From: Microbacterium sp. MYb66 | GTDB taxonomy: Bacteria; Actinomycetota; Actinomycetes; Actinomycetales; Microbacteriaceae | Length of the DNA: 64,000 nucleotides | Direction: 5' to 3' | Assembly: GCF_002979435.1 (NCBI RefSeq) | Contig: NZ_PCOV01000010.1 | Location: 1-64,000 of the forward strand | Shown: positions 18,551 through 28,855 of the stretch, in pieces | How the letters are laid out: every line of letters starts with the position of its first letter | How positions within the stretch are numbered: the first letter of the stretch is position 1 | Program-made: the position numbers and the translations under genes | Notes under the pieces: generated by a model | The model's database searches: none | Told to the model about the DNA's origin: nothing | What the model saw: only the letters and a program-made list of their open reading frames with translations

Positions 18551-19945
18551 CTAGAGGACGGACTGCGCGCGGGACAGCACATCCCGCAGGATCTGCTCGA
18601 TCTCGCGGAACTCCGAAGGGCCGACCGTGAGCGGCGGCGCGAGCTGGATGACGGGGTCGCCGCGGTCGTCGGCGCGGCAGTACAGCCCGGCCTCGAACAG
18701 GGCGGGGGAGAGGAAGCCGCGCAGCAGCCGCTCGGACTCGGCGTCGTCGAAGGTCTCCTTCGTCGCCTTGTCCTTCACGAGTTCGATGCCGAAGAAGTAT
18801 CCGTCGCCGCGGACGTCTCCGACCAGCGGCAGGTCGAGGAGCTTCTCGAGCTCGGCACGGAAGAGCGGGGAGTTCTCCCGCACGTGCGCGTTGAGCCCCT
18901 CCTCGTCGAAGATCGCGAGGTTCTCCAGAGCGACGGCGGCCGACACCGGATGTCCGCCGAACGTGTAGCCGTGCGGGAACGACACGTCACCGTGGGAGAA
19001 CGGCTCGTAGACGCGGTCGCTGACGATCGTGGCGCCGATCGGGGAGTAGCCGCTCGTCATGCCCTTGGCGCACGTGATCATGTCGGGCACGTAGCCGAGG
19101 CCGGTGCACGCGAAGGTGTGACCGAGGCGGCCGAAGGCGCAGATGACCTCGTCCGACACGAGCAGGACGTCATGGCGGTCGCAGATCTCGCGAACCCGGG
19201 CGAAGTATCCGGGCGGGGGCGGGAAGCAGCCGCCGGAGTTCTGCACGGGCTCGAGGAACACCGCGGCGACCGTGTCGGCCCCTTCGAACAGGATCATCTC
19301 CTCGATGCGGTCGGCGGCCCAGCGGCCGAAGGCCTCGAGGTCGTCGGAGGGGCCGCCCATCTCGGCCGCGCGGTAGAAGTTCGTGTTGGGCACGCGGAAC
19401 CCGCCGGGAGTGACCGGCTCGAACATCGACTTCATCGCCGGGATGCCGGTGATCGCCAGAGCGCCCTGCGGGGTGCCGTGGTAGGCCACGGCGCGTGAGA
19501 TGACCTTGTGCTTGGCGGGCTTGCCCTGGAGCTTCCAGTAGTGCTTCGCCAGCTTGAACGCGGTCTCGACCGCCTCGCCGCCACCCGTGGAGAAGAAGAC
19601 GCGGTTCAGGTCGCCCGGCGCTTCGTCCGCGAGGCGGTCCGCCAGCTCGATGGCCGCCGGATGCGCGTACGACCAGAGCGGGAAGAACGACAGCTCGGAT
19701 GCCTGCGCCGCTGCGGCCTCGGCGAGCCGTCGCCGACCGTGGCCGGCGTTCACGACGAACAGACCGGCGAGGCCGTCGAAGTACTCCTTGCCCTTCGCGT
19801 CCCAGATCCGGTGCCCGTCGCCCTTGACGATGATGGGCACGCCCGACTCGGCCATCGTGGACTGCCGGGTGAAGTGCATCCAGAGATGGTCCTTCGCCAT
19901 CTTCTGCAGCGCGGACTCCGACGGGATGGTGCGTGCGGTGCTCAT
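18551..19945 (-). CDS. Class III aminotransferase (putrescine/diamine-pyruvate type)
   Basis: 464 residues. PLP-binding Asp265 in LVSDEVICAFGRLG and Schiff-base Lys294 in ITCAKGMTSGY. The N-terminal KDHLWMHFT and the PHGYTFGGHPV segment resemble the SpuC-like polyamine:pyruvate or GABA:pyruvate aminotransferases. It is translationally coupled (ATGA) downstream of the Lrp-type regulator. Together with potADBC it supports amine catabolism in this region; the specific substrate is inferred. Not a duplicate of the 14001-15389 gene: the two differ over most of their length. Confidence 0.88.
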   Translation of the reverse strand: MSTARTIPSESALQKMAKDHLWMHFTRQSTMAESGVPIIVKGDGHRIWDAKGKEYFDGLAGLFVVNAGHGRRRLAEAAAAQASELSFFPLWSYAHPAAIELADRLADEAPGDLNRVFFSTGGGEAVETAFKLAKHYWKLQGKPAKHKVISRAVAYHGTPQGALAITGIPAMKSMFEPVTPGGFRVPNTNFYRAAEMGGPSDDLEAFGRWAADRIEEMILFEGADTVAAVFLEPVQNSGGCFPPPPGYFARVREICDRHDVLLVSDEVICAFGRLGHTFACTGLGYVPDMITCAKGMTSGYSPIGATIVSDRVYEPFSHGDVSFPHGYTFGGHPVSAAVALENLAIFDEEGLNAHVRENSPLFRAELEKLLDLPLVGDVRGDGYFFGIELVKDKATKETFDDAESERLLRGFLSPALFEAGLYCRADDRGDPVIQLAPPLTVGPSEFREIEQILRDVLSRAQSVL

Positions 19946-20409
19946 CTGGTCCCCCAGTTGTAGAGCTGCTTCTGCAGCTTGGCGTAGATGAAGGTCTCGG
20001 TGGAGAGGACGCCGTCGATGGGGCGGATGACGTCGTTGATGAGTGCGAGCAGGTCGTCGTCGTCCTCGCAGACGACCTCGGCGAGCACATCGAAGGAGCC
20101 CACGGTGATCACGACGTAGTCGACCGCTTCGATCGCGGCGATGGCCTCGGCGACGCGGCGAGCATCGCCGGACACCCGGACGCCGATCATGGCCTGGCGG
20201 TGGAAGCCCAGCTGCATCGGATCGGTGACCGCCACGATCTGCATGACGCCGGAGTCGGTCAGCTTCTGCACGCGTTGGCGCACGGCGGCCTCGCTCATCC
20301 CGACCGTGCGGCCGATGTCGGAATACGAGCGACGGCCGTCTTCCTGGAGCAATTCGATGATCGTCTTCGAGACCGCATCGAGCGGCGGATGCTTCTTCAC
20401 CGGACTCAT
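19942..20409 (-). CDS. Lrp/AsnC family transcriptional regulator
   Basis: 155 residues. N-terminal helix-turn-helix at about residues 10-60 (SKTIIELLQEDGRRSYSDIG, then AAVRQRVQKLTDSGV) and a C-terminal RAM/AsnC ligand domain (VDYVVITVGSFDVLAEVVC). It probably controls the coupled aminotransferase in response to an amino acid or amine. The upstream 75 bases contain the decamer CCGATTTCGC at 20445-20454, also present ahead of potA. Confidence 0.93.
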   Translation of the reverse strand: MSPVKKHPPLDAVSKTIIELLQEDGRRSYSDIGRTVGMSEAAVRQRVQKLTDSGVMQIVAVTDPMQLGFHRQAMIGVRVSGDARRVAEAIAAIEAVDYVVITVGSFDVLAEVVCEDDDDLLALINDVIRPIDGVLSTETFIYAKLQKQLYNWGTR

Positions 20410-20484
20410 GGTGCGATCCTCGCACTCGACGAGGCTTCCGGCAACCGATTTCGCAGATTCGAGCGGCTCAGTCGGCGGAAATGC

Positions 20485-21645
20485 TCAGGACTCGAGCGGG
20501 CCGAGCCATGCGCTCGCCGCGGTCGCGTGTGCGGACTCGGGGTCGGACGGATGGAACGCGCCTGCCAGGACGTCGCGGTACAGCCGGGACAGCTCGTTGG
20601 CGGAGAAGTAGGAGCCGCCGCCCGCGACCAGCATCGCTTCGTCCACCACGTGCTTGGCCATCGTGATCGCCCGGTGCTTGACGCCGGAGAGCAGCGGGAA
20701 CCAGCGCGTGCCGTGGTCGACGCGGTCGTCCACCTCGCGGGCGAGCGCGGCGATCTGCGGCGGGAGCGCGTCGTAGGCGATGGCCATGTCGGCGATCCGC
20801 CAGCGGATGTCGGAGTCCTGACTGTAGGCGAGGCCGGTCTTCTTGGAGTGCCGCTTCTTCGCGGTCTCGACCGCGAGCTCCAGGGCGCGCCGGGCGATGC
20901 CGGTGTAGACGGAGGCGAGGAGGATCTCGAACACCGAGAAGATCCCGAACACGATCGGGTCAGGGCTGGGGCCGGGATCGATGCGCCGCACCACGTGGGC
21001 GGCATCCGCCGCGGCACCGTCGAGCCGCGTCGTGCGGCTCTGGGTTCCGCGCATCCCGAGCGTGTCCCAGTCGTCGGAGGTGGCGACGGCATCCGTCCGC
21101 TCGACGAACGCGAACACCAGCTTCGGGGCGTCGGCGCTCGTCGTGTCGAGGCCGTGCAGACCGAGCCGCGTCCAGACCGGGGCGAGCGACGTGAAGATCT
21201 TGGTCCCCGTGAACGCGTAGCCGCCGTCGCCGTCGGGCACCGCCGTGGTGTCGCTGCCGAAGAGCACCAGGTCGTTGCCTCGTTCGCTGATGCCGAAGGC
21301 GAAGACCTCGCCCGCGACCGCGCCGTCCTGCACGAACTCCAGTCCGGCAACGCCGCGGTCGGAGAAGACCTTCGCGACGCCGGTCCAGACCAGGTGCATG
21401 TTGATGGCCAGCGCTGTCGCCGGGGCCGCCCCCGCCAGGCGCTGCTGCAGGATCGCGGCTTCGGCGAGGCCGAGACCCGCGCCTCCGCGCTCGGTCGGCA
21501 CGAGGATCGACAGGTAGCCGGCCGCACGCAGCTCGTCGAGATCCTGCTGGGGGAACGTGTTCTCACGGTCGTGAATAGGCGCGCGTTCGCGGATGCGGTC
21601 GAGGAGATCATCCGGGAGGAAGTCGGTGGGATCGAACGTGCTCAT
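20485..21645 (-). CDS. Acyl-CoA dehydrogenase family flavoprotein
   Basis: 386 residues with the three-part acyl-CoA dehydrogenase layout: N-terminal helices with LVPTERGGAGLGLAEAA, a middle beta-domain (GTKIFTSLAPVW, DDWDTLGMRGTQSR) and C-terminal helical domain. The family includes true acyl-CoA dehydrogenases and flavin-dependent monooxygenases; I cannot identify the usual catalytic glutamate with confidence, so either is possible. The ATG at 21645 overlaps the alpha/beta hydrolase stop (ATGA), so the two form an operon. Confidence 0.82.
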   Translation of the reverse strand: MSTFDPTDFLPDDLLDRIRERAPIHDRENTFPQQDLDELRAAGYLSILVPTERGGAGLGLAEAAILQQRLAGAAPATALAINMHLVWTGVAKVFSDRGVAGLEFVQDGAVAGEVFAFGISERGNDLVLFGSDTTAVPDGDGGYAFTGTKIFTSLAPVWTRLGLHGLDTTSADAPKLVFAFVERTDAVATSDDWDTLGMRGTQSRTTRLDGAAADAAHVVRRIDPGPSPDPIVFGIFSVFEILLASVYTGIARRALELAVETAKKRHSKKTGLAYSQDSDIRWRIADMAIAYDALPPQIAALAREVDDRVDHGTRWFPLLSGVKHRAITMAKHVVDEAMLVAGGGSYFSANELSRLYRDVLAGAFHPSDPESAHATAASAWLGPLES

Positions 21646-22400
21646 GCCAGTGCCTCCAGAAGCTGACGGATGGATTCCTCCGGGCGATCGCGGTGCAGGG
21701 AGTGGCCTGCGCCCTCGACGACCGACATCGTGATCAGCGGGTTCGCGGCGAGCACCTCGTCCGCCAGCTCGCCGGTGAAGATGCTGTAGACCGCCGGGTC
21801 GGCCCCGATGACGTGCGTGGGGACGGTGAGGCGCGCGGCATGGGCGCGCACGTCCCACGGCTGATTCTGAGCGCTCGTCTGCTCCACCGCCCATGCGCTC
21901 GCGCGCAGCACGGCATCGATCTTGAGCTCCTGGTCCTGCGGGTGCCAGTGCGGATGCTCCTGCTGCACGACCTCGAGCCTGGTGTCGGCGAAGGCGCGCT
22001 CCTGGCTCTTGCGGACGATCGTCGCATCCCGTCCGCCGACGTGGATCGCGGGATCGATGAGCACGAGACGCCGGGTCCACTGCGGAGCGGATGCCGCCGC
22101 GACGGTGCTGGACGCCCCGCCGAGGGAATGCCCGATGACCGCGTCCCACGCCCCGCCGTCCTCCGGGAGCGTGGCGGCGAGGTCGGCGCCGTACGCATCG
22201 ACCGTGTAGTCGAGGGAGCGCGGGGCATCGCCGTGACCGCGGAGATCGACGGCGGTCGCATGCCACCCTGCCGAGGCGAGGGCATCGCCGACGCGCCACA
22301 TCAGTGCGCCGGAGGAGCCGAGACCGTGAACCAGAAGAGCTCGTCGCGACGCCGACGGTGAACCCCAGGAGATGCGGGGCAGGGTGAGCGGTGCAGGCAT
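21642..22400 (-). CDS. Alpha/beta fold hydrolase
   Basis: 252 residues. The oxyanion-hole motif LVHGLGSSG is near residue 23 and the nucleophile elbow GHSLGG near residue 90; ATAVDLRGHGDAP is the usual second strand block, and a late Asp and the His in VEGAGHSLHRDRP complete the triad. Substrate unknown. It is the first gene of a two-gene operon with the acyl-CoA dehydrogenase-like protein. Confidence 0.87.
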   Translation of the reverse strand: MPAPLTLPRISWGSPSASRRALLVHGLGSSGALMWRVGDALASAGWHATAVDLRGHGDAPRSLDYTVDAYGADLAATLPEDGGAWDAVIGHSLGGASSTVAAASAPQWTRRLVLIDPAIHVGGRDATIVRKSQERAFADTRLEVVQQEHPHWHPQDQELKIDAVLRASAWAVEQTSAQNQPWDVRAHAARLTVPTHVIGADPAVYSIFTGELADEVLAANPLITMSVVEGAGHSLHRDRPEESIRQLLEALA

Positions 22401-22482
22401 GGCACCAGCCTACGACCGGGCGAGCGCGGTGGTCCGTGCCTGCGGGCCCTTCCCCGTCCGGGGTCCGGCCACGCCCGGGCGT

Positions 22483-23403
22483 TCAGTCGAGCGGAGGCAG
22501 CGGCGGCAGATCGGCGGCGATCGTCAGCACGCGTTCCGCCGCGGCGTGACCGGCGGAGAGACGTGCGGCGAGGTCTGCCCCGTCGAGCGTCGCCGCCAGG
22601 AAGCCGGACGCGAACGCATCCCCGGCGCCGACCGGCTCGACGACATCGACGACCGGCGCGGGCACGAACACCGGCTCGGCATCGCCCTCGAAGGCCGTGG
22701 CGCCGACGTCGCCGTCCTTGACGACCAGGAGCGCGCAGTGGGGGAGGAAGGCGCGGATCTCGGCCGGCGTCACCGTGCCCCAGATGCGCTCGGCCTCGTC
22801 GCGCCCGACGAAGGTGATGTCGGCGGCATCCGCCAGGCGCGCGAGCGTCCCGGCCGCATCTTCCCGACTCCACAGCGGGCGGCGGTCGTTCACATCGAAC
22901 GACACGAGGGCGCCTGCCGTGCGCGCATCGGCGAAGAGCCGATCGACCATCTCTCGGCACGACGCGGAGAGGGCGGGCGTGATGCCGGTGGTGTGCACGA
23001 TCCGGACGCCCTCGAGCTGCGGGGCCGTCAGGAAGCCCGGCTCCATGCGGGAGGCGGCCGACCCCCGGCGGTAGTAGTAGACGGAGGAGGATTCGGCTCC
23101 CGGGTCCTTGAACATCACTCCGGTCGGGGCGGCATCGTCGCGCTCGACCCACAGCTCCACGCCTCGACGCTGGAGCTCGGAGGCGATGCGGACCCCCAGG
23201 GGGTCCGCGCCCAGACGCGACGCCCAGGCGACACCGTGTCCGGTGGATGCCACCCCGGCGGCGACGTTGGACTCCGCGCCGGCGAGGCCGATCGTCGCGT
23301 GGCCGGCCTCGGCGAGTCCGGCATCGGTCGGAGTGATCAGCGCCATGGTCTCGCCGATGCAGACGATCTCGGGGACGGAGGTCGGGGAGGAAGGAGTGCT
23401 CAT
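22483..23403 (-). CDS. PfkB family carbohydrate kinase (2-keto-3-deoxygluconate kinase-like)
   Basis: 306 residues. Ribokinase/PfkB fold: N-terminal VCIGETMALITP, the substrate motif GAESNVA, and the C-terminal ATP/anion-hole motif PVGAGDAFASGFLAA. The overall look is closest to KdgK-type kinases, which phosphorylate a ketoacid sugar, but sugar specificity cannot be read. ATG at 23403 overlaps the MFS transporter stop (ATGA), so transporter and kinase are cotranscribed and likely handle the same substrate. Confidence 0.87.
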   Translation of the reverse strand: MSTPSSPTSVPEIVCIGETMALITPTDAGLAEAGHATIGLAGAESNVAAGVASTGHGVAWASRLGADPLGVRIASELQRRGVELWVERDDAAPTGVMFKDPGAESSSVYYYRRGSAASRMEPGFLTAPQLEGVRIVHTTGITPALSASCREMVDRLFADARTAGALVSFDVNDRRPLWSREDAAGTLARLADAADITFVGRDEAERIWGTVTPAEIRAFLPHCALLVVKDGDVGATAFEGDAEPVFVPAPVVDVVEPVGAGDAFASGFLAATLDGADLAARLSAGHAAAERVLTIAADLPPLPPLD

Positions 23404-24608
23404 GAAGGGGTGACCGCCAGGGGTTCGGTATCGGGATGGGGGCTCGCGTCGCGGTGACGCAGGTCGGGGAAGGAACGGACGAAGACGACGGAGACGATCA
23501 GTCCCGCCGCAGCGAAGATCGTGGCAGCGAGGTAGGCGCCGCGCCAGTCGCCGACGTCCACGAGGAAGCCTGCCACGGCGGAGCCCGCGGCGGCTCCGAT
23601 GAGCTGGCCGGTACCCGCCCAGCCGAATGCCTCGGCGGTCTCGCTGAACTTGACGCTGGCCGAGGTGATGGCGAAGAGGACGGCGAGGGCGGGGGCGATG
23701 CCGATCCCGGCGAGGATCAGGGTTCCGCCCAGCCAGAAGACATTGAGCATGACCATCGTCAGACCGAGTCCGATCGCGACGATCAGCAGACGGCGCGCCA
23801 TGGCCCAGGGGCCGATCGGGATGTGCCCGAACGCCAGGCCGCCGGCCAGGCTCCCGGCCGAGAACACGGCGAGCACGAGCCCCGCGGCGAGGCTCCCGTG
23901 CTCGAACGTCGCCACGACGCCCACCTCCACGGCGGCGCAGGCGCCGATCAGGAGGAACCCGATCACGGTGGCGAGCATGACGGGCGGCTTGAGCACGACC
24001 TTGCCCAGGGCGTTGCGGCTGCGCGGGATCCGCACCCGGCCGACTTCGGGGGAGAGGATGAACCAGGCGCCGCCGCCGACCAGGACGACGGCCACCAGCA
24101 GCAGGCCCTCCATGGTGCCGATCTGGGTGGAGACGAGGGTGATGACGACCGGCGCCAGCACCCAGATGATCTCCTGCAGCGAGGCGTCGAGGGAGAACAG
24201 CGGCGTGAGGTTCGAGGAGTTCACGAGCTTCGGGTAGATCGTGCGGACAGCGGCCTGGACCGGCGGGGTGGAGAGGCCGGCGACCATCCCGAGCGCCATG
24301 TAGCCCGGCACGTTCAGCGGAAGGACGGCGAGGCCCAGCACCGCCAGCACACACACCGAGAGCGTGAGCGTGATCACGCGTCGCATGCCCCAGACACCCA
24401 TCCAGCGACTGGTGATGGGGCCGGCCACCGCCTGTCCGACGCTGGTCGCGGCGAGGACGAGGCCGGCGGATCCGTACGATCCGGTCTGCTGCTCGACGTG
24501 CAGCAGGATCGCCAGGGACATCATCCCGTTGGGGAAGCGCGCGGTCAGCTGAGCCGCGATCATGCGCGCCACGCCGGGCGTGCGAAGAAGATCCCGATAT
24601 CCCGCCAC
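23400..24608 (-). CDS. MFS transporter
   Basis: About 402 residues with 10-12 predicted membrane helices rich in Ala, Val and Gly; N-terminal AGYRDLLRTPGVARMIAAQL leads into helix 1. It is a major facilitator superfamily permease. A GTG at 24608 is chosen because the protein then begins just before the conserved YRDLLR; an ATG at 24674 would add 22 residues of low-complexity sequence. Coupled with the PfkB kinase, it probably imports a sugar, although exporters of the same superfamily look alike. Confidence 0.83.
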   Translation of the reverse strand: MAGYRDLLRTPGVARMIAAQLTARFPNGMMSLAILLHVEQQTGSYGSAGLVLAATSVGQAVAGPITSRWMGVWGMRRVITLTLSVCVLAVLGLAVLPLNVPGYMALGMVAGLSTPPVQAAVRTIYPKLVNSSNLTPLFSLDASLQEIIWVLAPVVITLVSTQIGTMEGLLLVAVVLVGGGAWFILSPEVGRVRIPRSRNALGKVVLKPPVMLATVIGFLLIGACAAVEVGVVATFEHGSLAAGLVLAVFSAGSLAGGLAFGHIPIGPWAMARRLLIVAIGLGLTMVMLNVFWLGGTLILAGIGIAPALAVLFAITSASVKFSETAEAFGWAGTGQLIGAAAGSAVAGFLVDVGDWRGAYLAATIFAAAGLIVSVVFVRSFPDLRHRDASPHPDTEPLAVTPS

Positions 24609-24998
24609 CAGACAACGGTACCGGGCTGTGATGCGGGCGTCGAAGCCGCCTCCGTCGCGACACGCCCGCGACACGCCGAAGGACGATTTCCACAGGAATC
24701 CGGATGTCGGTGGGTCGGCGTAACGTCCGGCCTGTGGATGGATCGTTCACAGGCGCTTCCCAGCCGCGATTTCATGCGGTTCGAGTGCGTCGCGAAGGGG
24801 TCTCAGCCTGTGGAAGAAACGGTGGAGAACCTGTGTTGTATCTGTAGAGAACGGTGGATAACTACACGGATGTAACTACTACCCCTTGTGGTCACACCCA
24901 ATGTCCGTCCCCATATGTAGTATTGAAGTCCCGGCAGGGGGTCTACCGGGAAAATGCCTGATTAGCAGCAGGCCAGAGATTTGAGGGGTTACGAAAAG
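24609..24998. promoter_or_regulatory. Control region upstream of nrdHIEF
   Basis: This 390-base gap is the longest gene-free stretch here. It contains several 9-mers close to the DnaA box TGTGGATAA: TGTGGATGG (24733-24741), TGTGGAAGA (24809-24817), GGTGGAGAA (24821-24829) and GGTGGATAA (24853-24861, 8 of 9), plus the reverse-complement form ATTTCCACA (24686-24694). A partial match to the NrdR box is at 24908-24923, with 11 of 16 consensus positions. Short leader hairpins (CCCGG/CCGGG at 24930-24950, GCCTG/CAGGC at 24956-24973) lie before nrdH. I could not fix the promoter. Confidence 0.5.
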
Positions 24999-25232
24999 AT
25001 GTCGATCACGGTCTACACCAAGCCTTCCTGCGTTCAGTGCAACGCGACCTACCGCGCCCTCGATGCCAAGGGCATCGAGTACGACGTCCTCGACCTTTCC
25101 GAGGACCCGACGGCGCTCGAGCAGGTCAAGGCGCTCGGCTACCTGCAGGCACCCGTCGTCGTCACCGACGAGGGGCACTGGTCGGGCTTCCGTCCCGACA
25201 AGATCGACGAGCTCGCCTCTCGTCTGGCGTGA
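24999..25232 (+). CDS. nrdH: NrdH glutaredoxin-like redoxin
   Basis: 77 residues. It delivers electrons from thioredoxin reductase to the class Ib ribonucleotide reductase NrdE. The redox motif is Cys11-Val-Gln-Cys14 and the NrdH-specific WSGFRPDKI lies near the C-terminus. The ATG at 24999 starts at MSITVYTKPSC, where homologues start; six codons of open frame upstream are not needed. First gene of nrdHIEF, 6 bases before nrdI. Confidence 0.95.
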   Translation: MSITVYTKPSCVQCNATYRALDAKGIEYDVLDLSEDPTALEQVKALGYLQAPVVVTDEGHWSGFRPDKIDELASRLA

Positions 25233-25238
25233 CGCCCC

Positions 25239-25673
25239 ATGAGCGCCGTCGCGACCGCAGCGCCGCTCCTGATCTACTTCTCGAGCGTGTCGGGTAACAC
25301 TGCGCGCTTCATCGAGAAACTCGGGCTTCCGTCCCGACGCATCCCCCTCCACCGCCATGAAGAAGATCTCGTCATCGACGAGCCCTTCGTCCTGGTCACC
25401 CCCACCTACGGCGGGGGCGCGGGGCGCGGCGTCGAGAAGGGCGCCGTCCCCAAACAGGTGATCCGGTTTCTCAACGACGAGCGCAACCGGCGCCACATCC
25501 GCGGCGTGATCTCCGCGGGCAACACCAACTTCGGCGATGCATTCTGCCTCGCCGGCGACATCATCAGCCGCAAGTGCCACGTGCCTCACTTGTATCGGCT
25601 CGAGATCTTCGGCACACAAGACGATGTGGATCGCGTGAGCGACGGATTGGAACGACGGTGGCAGCTTCAGTGA
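25239..25673 (+). CDS. nrdI: NrdI flavodoxin-like protein
   Basis: 144 residues. NrdI is the FMN protein that generates the oxidant needed to assemble the dimanganese-tyrosyl radical in NrdF. The phosphate-binding loop is YFSSVSGNT (residues ~13-21), and TPTYGGG and SAGNTNFG contact the flavin in this family. It overlaps the preferred nrdE start by 4 bases (GTGA). Confidence 0.95.
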   Translation: MSAVATAAPLLIYFSSVSGNTARFIEKLGLPSRRIPLHRHEEDLVIDEPFVLVTPTYGGGAGRGVEKGAVPKQVIRFLNDERNRRHIRGVISAGNTNFGDAFCLAGDIISRKCHVPHLYRLEIFGTQDDVDRVSDGLERRWQLQ

Positions 25674-27814
25674 CCGAGACAGTGGCATTCAAGGCGAACC
25701 CCTCTTACGAGGGTCTCGACTATCACGCCCTCAACGCGATGCTCAACCTGTACGACGCGAACGGGAAGATCCAGTTCGACGCCGACAAGCGCGCCGCGCG
25801 GGAGTACTTCCTGCAGCACGTGAACCAGAACACGGTGTTCTTCCACTCGCTCAAGGAGCGCCTGGACTACCTCGTGGAGAAGGAGTACTACGAGGGCGCC
25901 GTCATCGAGAAGTACTCGATGGAGTTCATCCAGAAGCTCAACGATCTCGCCTACGGCAAGAAGTTCCGCTTCGAGACGTTCCTCGGCGCGTTCAAGTACT
26001 ACACGAGCTACACGCTCAAGACGTTCGACGGCAAGCGCTACCTCGAGCGCTTCGAGGACCGCGTCGTGATGACCGCCCTCGGTCTCGCCGACGGTGACGA
26101 GAAGCTCGCGGTCGCCCTCGTCGAGGAGATCATCTCCGGCCGCTTCCAGCCGGCGACCCCGACCTTCCTCAACGCCGGCAAGGCACAGCGCGGCGAGCTC
26201 GTCAGCTGCTTCCTGCTGCGCATCGAAGACAACATGGAGTCGATCGCCCGCGGCATCAACTCGGCGCTGCAGCTCTCCAAGCGCGGCGGCGGCGTGGCCC
26301 TGCTGCTCTCGAACATCCGCGAGTCGGGGGCGCCGATCAAGCAGATCGAGAACCAGTCCTCGGGCATCATCCCCGTCATGAAGCTCCTCGAAGACAGCTT
26401 CAGCTACGCGAACCAGCTCGGTGCGCGTCAGGGTGCGGGTGCGGTGTACCTCAACGCCCACCACCCCGACATCATGCGCTTCCTCGACACCAAGCGTGAG
26501 AACGCCGACGAGAAGATCCGCATCAAGACCCTGTCGCTGGGTGTCGTCGTTCCCGACATCACGTTCGAGCTCGCCAAGAACGACGAGGACATGTACCTGT
26601 TCTCCCCGTACGACGTCGAGAAGGTCTACGGCGTTCCGTTCGGTGACATCTCGGTCACCGAGAAGTACCGCGAGATGGTCGACGACCCGCGCATCAAGAA
26701 GACCAAGATCAACGCGCGCGAGTTCTTCCAGACCGTCGCCGAGATCCAGTTCGAGTCCGGCTACCCGTACGTCATGTTCGAAGACACGGTGAACAAGGCC
26801 AACCCGATCAAGGGTCGGATCAACATGTCCAACCTCTGCAGCGAGATCCTGCAGGTGAACACGCCGACCACGTACAACGACGACCTGTCGTACGACAACA
26901 TCGGCAAGGACATCTCCTGCAACCTCGGCTCGATGAACATCGCGCTGTCGATGGATGCCGACGACCTCGGCCAGACCGTCGAGACGGCCATCCGCGCCCT
27001 CACCGCGGTCAGCGACCAGAGCCACATCGGCTCCGTGCGCTCGATCGAGGACGGCAACGACCGCTCGCACGCGATCGGCCTCGGCCAGATGAACCTGCAC
27101 GGATACCTCGCCCGCGAGCACGTGTACTACGGCTCGGAAGAGGGCATCGACTTCACGAACATCTACTTCTACACGGTGCTGTTCCACGCGCTGCGTGCGT
27201 CGAACAACCTCGCCATCGAGCGTGGCACGACCTTCGACGGGTTCGAGGACTCGACCTACGCGTCGGGGGAGTTCTTCGACAAGTACATCGACCAGGCGTG
27301 GGTCCCCGCGACCGAGAAGGTCAAGGAGCTCTTCGCCGGCAAGCACATCCCGACCCAGGACGACTGGGCCGAGCTGAAGGCATCGATCCAGAAGCACGGC
27401 ATCTACAACCAGAACCTGCAGGCCGTCCCGCCGACCGGCTCGATCTCGTACATCAACAACTCGACGTCGTCGATCCACCCGATCGCGTCGAAGATCGAGA
27501 TCCGCAAGGAAGGCAAGCTCGGTCGCGTCTACTACCCGGCGGCGTTCATGACGAACGACAACCTGGAGTACTACCAGGACGCGTACGAGATCGGCTACGA
27601 GAAGGTCATCGACACCTACGCGGCTGCCACGCAGCACGTCGACCAGGGGCTGTCGCTGACGCTGTTCTTCAAGGACACCGCCACCACGCGTGACATCAAC
27701 AAGGCGCAGATCTACGCATGGCGCAAGGGCATCAAGACGATCTACTACATCCGCCTGCGTCAGCTGGCGCTCGAGGGCACCGACATGGCCGAGTGCGTCT
27801 CGTGCATGCTCTGA
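25670..27814 (+). CDS. nrdE: Class Ib ribonucleoside-diphosphate reductase alpha subunit
   Basis: 714 residues, normal for NrdE. It reduces ribonucleoside diphosphates to deoxyribonucleotides. Active-site parts are visible: the SCFLL cysteine, NLCSEI with its catalytic Cys, and the C-terminal CVSCML pair reduced by NrdH. No N-terminal ATP-cone is present, as expected for class Ib. The GTG at 25670 overlaps the nrdI stop; a GTG at 25658 would add four residues. Confidence 0.97.
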   Translation: MTETVAFKANPSYEGLDYHALNAMLNLYDANGKIQFDADKRAAREYFLQHVNQNTVFFHSLKERLDYLVEKEYYEGAVIEKYSMEFIQKLNDLAYGKKFRFETFLGAFKYYTSYTLKTFDGKRYLERFEDRVVMTALGLADGDEKLAVALVEEIISGRFQPATPTFLNAGKAQRGELVSCFLLRIEDNMESIARGINSALQLSKRGGGVALLLSNIRESGAPIKQIENQSSGIIPVMKLLEDSFSYANQLGARQGAGAVYLNAHHPDIMRFLDTKRENADEKIRIKTLSLGVVVPDITFELAKNDEDMYLFSPYDVEKVYGVPFGDISVTEKYREMVDDPRIKKTKINAREFFQTVAEIQFESGYPYVMFEDTVNKANPIKGRINMSNLCSEILQVNTPTTYNDDLSYDNIGKDISCNLGSMNIALSMDADDLGQTVETAIRALTAVSDQSHIGSVRSIEDGNDRSHAIGLGQMNLHGYLAREHVYYGSEEGIDFTNIYFYTVLFHALRASNNLAIERGTTFDGFEDSTYASGEFFDKYIDQAWVPATEKVKELFAGKHIPTQDDWAELKASIQKHGIYNQNLQAVPPTGSISYINNSTSSIHPIASKIEIRKEGKLGRVYYPAAFMTNDNLEYYQDAYEIGYEKVIDTYAAATQHVDQGLSLTLFFKDTATTRDINKAQIYAWRKGIKTIYYIRLRQLALEGTDMAECVSCML

Positions 27815-27822
27815 CCTGTTGA

Positions 27823-28839
<1,017 letters not shown>

Positions 28840-28855
28840 TCCTTCGGAGATGAAC

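Noticed and set aside
14001..19945. The two class III aminotransferases as a recent tandem duplication
   Set aside because: They differ in most residues, including around the PLP lysine (ITFAKGVNSG versus ITCAKGMTSG), and have different operon partners.
24832..24847. A second NrdR-type box before nrdH
   Set aside because: The stretch around TGTGTTGTATCTGTAG does not align with the consensus core; only the site at 24908-24923 has a reasonable match, so no pair of boxes is claimed.
25667..27637. A 656-residue minus-strand open frame opposite nrdE
   Set aside because: Composition is almost only Val, Asp, Leu, Arg and Glu, produced by reading the reverse complement of a GC-rich gene; nrdE on the other strand is certain.
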